From Helicobacteraceae bacterium (GTDB taxonomy: Bacteria > Campylobacterota > Campylobacteria > Campylobacterales > Sulfurimonadaceae), in assembly GCA_027057185.1 (NCBI GenBank), contig JALUJE010000270.1, positions 1 to 6,953 of the forward strand: a DNA stretch of 6,953 nt. Direction: 5' to 3'. The notes under the pieces were generated by a model. The model made no database searches and was not told the DNA's origin. It saw nothing but the letters and a program-made list of their open reading frames with translations. Below are positions 4,434-6,953 of this stretch, piece after piece. The first letter of the stretch is position 1; each line of letters begins with the position of its first letter. Position numbers and translations under genes: made by a program.

Positions 4434-6094
4434 TGTATGATGTCTGCATTATTGGTAGTGGTGCCGGTGGTGCTCCCATTGCCTATGAGCTTTCTCGTGC
4501 CGGATTTAACGTTATTGTGTTGGAAAAAGGTCCTTTTTACGGTGAAGATGATTTTACCAAAGATGAGATTGCGGTGAGTCGGCGCGATCTGTATACTCCA
4601 TTGCTTGAGGACGAACAGCATGTTATTTACGAACGTCAGAGTGACGGATCGACAAAGCGATATGTCGGTAGCGAGTACCAGTGGAGTTTTTGGAATGGTT
4701 CCATGGTTGGTGGGTCTTCAAATGTAATGAGTGGCTATTTTCACCGTTTCAAGCCAAATGACTTTAAGCTACGTTCTGTTTTTGGAGCGATTGAAGGGGC
4801 AAATGTTGTTGATTGGCCAATCTCCTACGAGGTGTTGGAGCCTTACTATACAAAAGTCGAAACTGTGATAGGTGTTTCGGGTACCGTGAGTACTCATCCG
4901 TTTATGGAACCACGTTCGAGAGCACATTTTCCATATCCACCTTTAGCAGAAAATGGTCTGACCCAATGGTTTGATACTGCATGTAAAACACTGGGCTATC
5001 ACACTATGGTAACACCGCGAGCCATCTTGCCATACCGTGATTTAGATCGACAGGGGTGTTCGTATTCTAATTTTTGTGGCAGTTACGGCTGTGCTACGGG
5101 GGCAAAGGGGAGTGCCAGAGCTGCACTTCTACAGCGTTGTTCTGCCCGGATTGTTTCCGAGGCATTTGTATTTAGGCTTGAAAGCACGCATAACCGAGTG
5201 ACTGAAGCCCATTATTTCGATAAAGACAACCGGGTGCATAAAGTGCGTGCCGGCATTTTTGTTGTTGCCGCTCAGGCAATTGAGAGCAGTCGATTATTGC
5301 TAAATTCCAAGAACCGTTATTTTCCCAAAGGGGTTGCCAATAATGCCGGTCAAGTCGGAAAAAACCTGATTTTTTCTGCCGGAGGTGTGGGAGAAGGACG
5401 TTTTGTTTTTGAATCGTTAACACCTGCGCAGCAGCAGACGTTAATGGAACCGGGGCTATTTGTGAACCGGTCGTTACAAGATTGGTACGAGTACTCTCGA
5501 AAAGGGGTGCGACAAAAAGGGGGTACGATTGATTTTCTTTTTGAACATGCCAATATTATTGCGCGATCGACCCGGGAATTTTATGATGGTGGAACCCTGT
5601 TGTGGGGTAGCGCATTGCAAGAGAAAATTCATAAACGCCTCACGCGCTCCCGTGTCTTGACATTTGAGGTTTTTAACGACTGGCTGCCTACGGACCATTG
5701 TCGGGTAGGTATTGATGAGACGGTGAGGGACAAGTACGGTATGCCGGTTGGTGCCATTTACCTTCATGCCCACCCTCATGATCTTGAAGTCGGTGAATTT
5801 TTGGCACAAAAAGCGCTAAAAGTATTGGAAAGTATGGGGGCAGTAGATATCTCCTATAGCATCTCATCCTCACCACCACCCAATCTGGTGGCGGGTGGGT
5901 GCCGCTTTGGCAACGACGCCTCAACGTCAGTCCTTGATGCCAACTGTAAAGCTCACGAGCTTGCGAATCTTTATGTGACCGATGCTAGTTTTATGCCGAC
6001 AGGAGGCAGTGTTCCGTACACCTGGACTATTTATGCCAATGCTTTTCGGGTAGCCGATGTCATACACCGGCGTCTGAAAACGGCCAGGACGTAA
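4430..6094 (+). CDS. GMC-family FAD-dependent oxidoreductase, large subunit
   Basis: Flavoprotein dehydrogenase subunit, presumably oxidising an alcohol or sugar; the substrate is unknown. It has 554 residues, normal for GMC. The FAD-binding motif is IIGSGAGG (G9, G11, G14) with E32 for the ribose; the GMC signature is GSMVGGSSNVMSG (90-102); the C-terminal GMC domain runs from about 400 and includes CRFGNDASTSVLD (491-503) and TDASFMPTGGSVPYTWTIYA (517-536). C210, C216 and C221 form a C-x5-C-x4-C cluster resembling the C-x5-C-x3-C 3Fe-4S ligands of FAD-glucose and fructose dehydrogenases. The usual catalytic His position (HxxGTC) is L486 and the usual Asn/His is P529. There is no signal peptide; export is probably by hitchhiking on the small subunit. 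Start ATG 4430 forms the ATGA overlap and has AAGG at 4419-4422; ATG 4433 is also possible. The last 35 bases overlap galU. Confidence 0.9.
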   Translation: MMYDVCIIGSGAGGAPIAYELSRAGFNVIVLEKGPFYGEDDFTKDEIAVSRRDLYTPLLEDEQHVIYERQSDGSTKRYVGSEYQWSFWNGSMVGGSSNVMSGYFHRFKPNDFKLRSVFGAIEGANVVDWPISYEVLEPYYTKVETVIGVSGTVSTHPFMEPRSRAHFPYPPLAENGLTQWFDTACKTLGYHTMVTPRAILPYRDLDRQGCSYSNFCGSYGCATGAKGSARAALLQRCSARIVSEAFVFRLESTHNRVTEAHYFDKDNRVHKVRAGIFVVAAQAIESSRLLLNSKNRYFPKGVANNAGQVGKNLIFSAGGVGEGRFVFESLTPAQQQTLMEPGLFVNRSLQDWYEYSRKGVRQKGGTIDFLFEHANIIARSTREFYDGGTLLWGSALQEKIHKRLTRSRVLTFEVFNDWLPTDHCRVGIDETVRDKYGMPVGAIYLHAHPHDLEVGEFLAQKALKVLESMGAVDISYSISSSPPPNLVAGGCRFGNDASTSVLDANCKAHELANLYVTDASFMPTGGSVPYTWTIYANAFRVADVIHRRLKTART

Positions 6095-6920
6095 CGGCAG
6101 TCTCGTTGTTGTAAAAATAGTTGGTTGCCTCGACAAAACCCTCAACACTGCCACAGTCAAAACGTTTTCCCTGAAATTTATAGGCAATGACCATTCCTTT
6201 TTTTGCTTGATCACACAAGGCATCGGTAATCTGTAGTTCCCCGTTTTTTCCGGGTTTGGTCGTTTCAATGACGGTAAAAATATCGGGCGTTAAGATATAG
6301 CGCCCAATGATGGCAAGATTAGAAGGTGCTTGCTCGCTGCTTGGTTTTTCGACCATGTTGGAGACCATATAGACGTTGTCTTCTAGTTCATTTCCTTCAA
6401 TGACACCGTATTTATGAACTTCTTCTTGAGGGACTTCCATTATGGCGACAATACAACATTTGTATTTGTTATACAGATCGATCATCTGGCGTAGTACTCC
6501 GTCGCCTTCGGGGTTGACACACAGGTCATCAGCCAAAATAACGGCAAATGGGTCTTGGTCGCCGACAAGAACTTTTCCTTTTAAAATGGCATCGCCCAAA
6601 CCTTTCATCTCATTTTGTCGTGTGTAGGTAAAGGTGCAGGTGGCAATAATATGGCGAATTTCTTGTAACAGAGTCTCTTTAGAAGAATTTTTGATCTGGT
6701 GTTCGAGTTCATAAGAGATATCAAAATGATCAGTAATGGCACGTTTTCCCCGCCCAGTAATCACTGCCATGACGTCACAGCCGGCATTCATTGCTTCTTC
6801 TACACCATACTGAATAAGCGGTTTGGTTAAAATGGGCAGCATCTCTTTGGGCATTGCTTTTGTTGCGGGTAAAAATCGTGTTCCATAACCCGCCGCAGGG
6901 AATAAACATTTTTTGATCAT
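6060..6920 (-). CDS. galU: UTP-glucose-1-phosphate uridylyltransferase
   Basis: Cytoplasmic enzyme making UDP-glucose from UTP and glucose-1-phosphate, the donor for LPS, capsule and other glycans. The 286-residue length is normal. It opens with the nucleotide-binding PAAGYGTRFLPATKAMPKEM (residues 8-27), containing the G-x-G-T-R-x-L-P motif and K25. Other family motifs are D131-D132 in VILADDL (metal/nucleotide site), YGVIEG (171-176), K192 in MVEKP (sugar phosphate), GELQITDA (227-234) and D255 in RFDCGS. The GFVEATNYFY tail is typical of Campylobacterota GalU. AGGAG (6930-6926) lies five bases before the ATG. The last 11 or so residues are encoded opposite the 3' end of the GMC gene. It is a separate transcription unit in this window. 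Confidence 0.96.
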   Translation of the reverse strand: MIKKCLFPAAGYGTRFLPATKAMPKEMLPILTKPLIQYGVEEAMNAGCDVMAVITGRGKRAITDHFDISYELEHQIKNSSKETLLQEIRHIIATCTFTYTRQNEMKGLGDAILKGKVLVGDQDPFAVILADDLCVNPEGDGVLRQMIDLYNKYKCCIVAIMEVPQEEVHKYGVIEGNELEDNVYMVSNMVEKPSSEQAPSNLAIIGRYILTPDIFTVIETTKPGKNGELQITDALCDQAKKGMVIAYKFQGKRFDCGSVEGFVEATNYFYNNETAVTSWPFSDAGV

Positions 6921-6946
6921 AAAATCTCCTGTTATTTTTGGGTGGA

Positions 6947-6952
6947 ATTATA
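6947..6952 (-). promoter_or_regulatory. galU: -10 box of the galU promoter
   Basis: Minus-strand TATAAT, a perfect -10, sits 26 bases before the galU ATG. Initiation near 6940 would give a leader of about 20 bases containing AGGAG. The -35 region lies beyond the window edge. Confidence 0.55.
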
Positions 6953-6953
6953 T

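Noticed and set aside
5474..5924. Overlapping minus-strand ORFs opposite the GMC gene (111 and 78 residues)
   Set aside because: Antisense shadows without ribosome sites or family motifs; the plus-strand frame is a well-conserved protein throughout.

Overview
The window looks like ordinary chromosomal DNA from a member of the Campylobacterota (Sulfurimonas/Sulfuricurvum-like). This is inferred from the A+T-rich intergenic DNA, the MKKAFTMLEL-type prepilin leader with Ala before the cleavage site, the style of the GalU C-terminus (FDCGSVEGFVEATNYFY), and promoters with good or extended -10 boxes but weak -35 boxes. No species can be named from the sequence alone. There is no tRNA, rRNA, CRISPR array, transposase or integrase.

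Layout. At the left end (1-117) is non-coding DNA with an imperfect direct repeat. Next is a 65-residue minus-strand ORF (118-315) that starts like a DnaJ J-domain but loses the fold before HPD; it has a near-consensus promoter. A 279-base gap (316-594) contains that promoter, candidate operator repeats and a hairpin. Then come wecB (595-1737, +), a UDP-GlcNAc 2-epimerase; a solitary type II-secretion-like pseudopilin (1916-2533, +); and nhaA (2523-3824, -), a Na+/H+ antiporter that most likely starts at TTG. Diverging from nhaA is a two-gene operon (3921-6094, +): a Tat-signal-bearing small subunit of the gluconate 2-dehydrogenase subunit 3 family, followed by a GMC-type flavoprotein joined by an ATGA overlap. 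The window ends with galU (6060-6920, -), UTP-glucose-1-phosphate uridylyltransferase, with a TATAAT box at the right edge.

How the genes fit together. wecB and galU both make nucleotide sugars for surface polysaccharide, but they are separate units. nhaA handles Na+/pH homeostasis. The most interesting module is the small-subunit/GMC pair. It looks like a periplasmic flavoprotein dehydrogenase exported by Tat in hitchhiker fashion, with no cytochrome c subunit beside it. Its large subunit lacks the His and Asn/His expected in the GMC active site but has a three-cysteine cluster like the Fe-S site of FAD-dependent glucose and fructose dehydrogenases. The other main observations are a textbook 12-residue EF-hand loop in the pseudopilin, overlapping divergent promoters built on one inverted repeat between nhaA and the dehydrogenase operon, and two tail-to-tail gene overlaps (11 and 35 bases) that leave no room for ordinary terminators between the genes.
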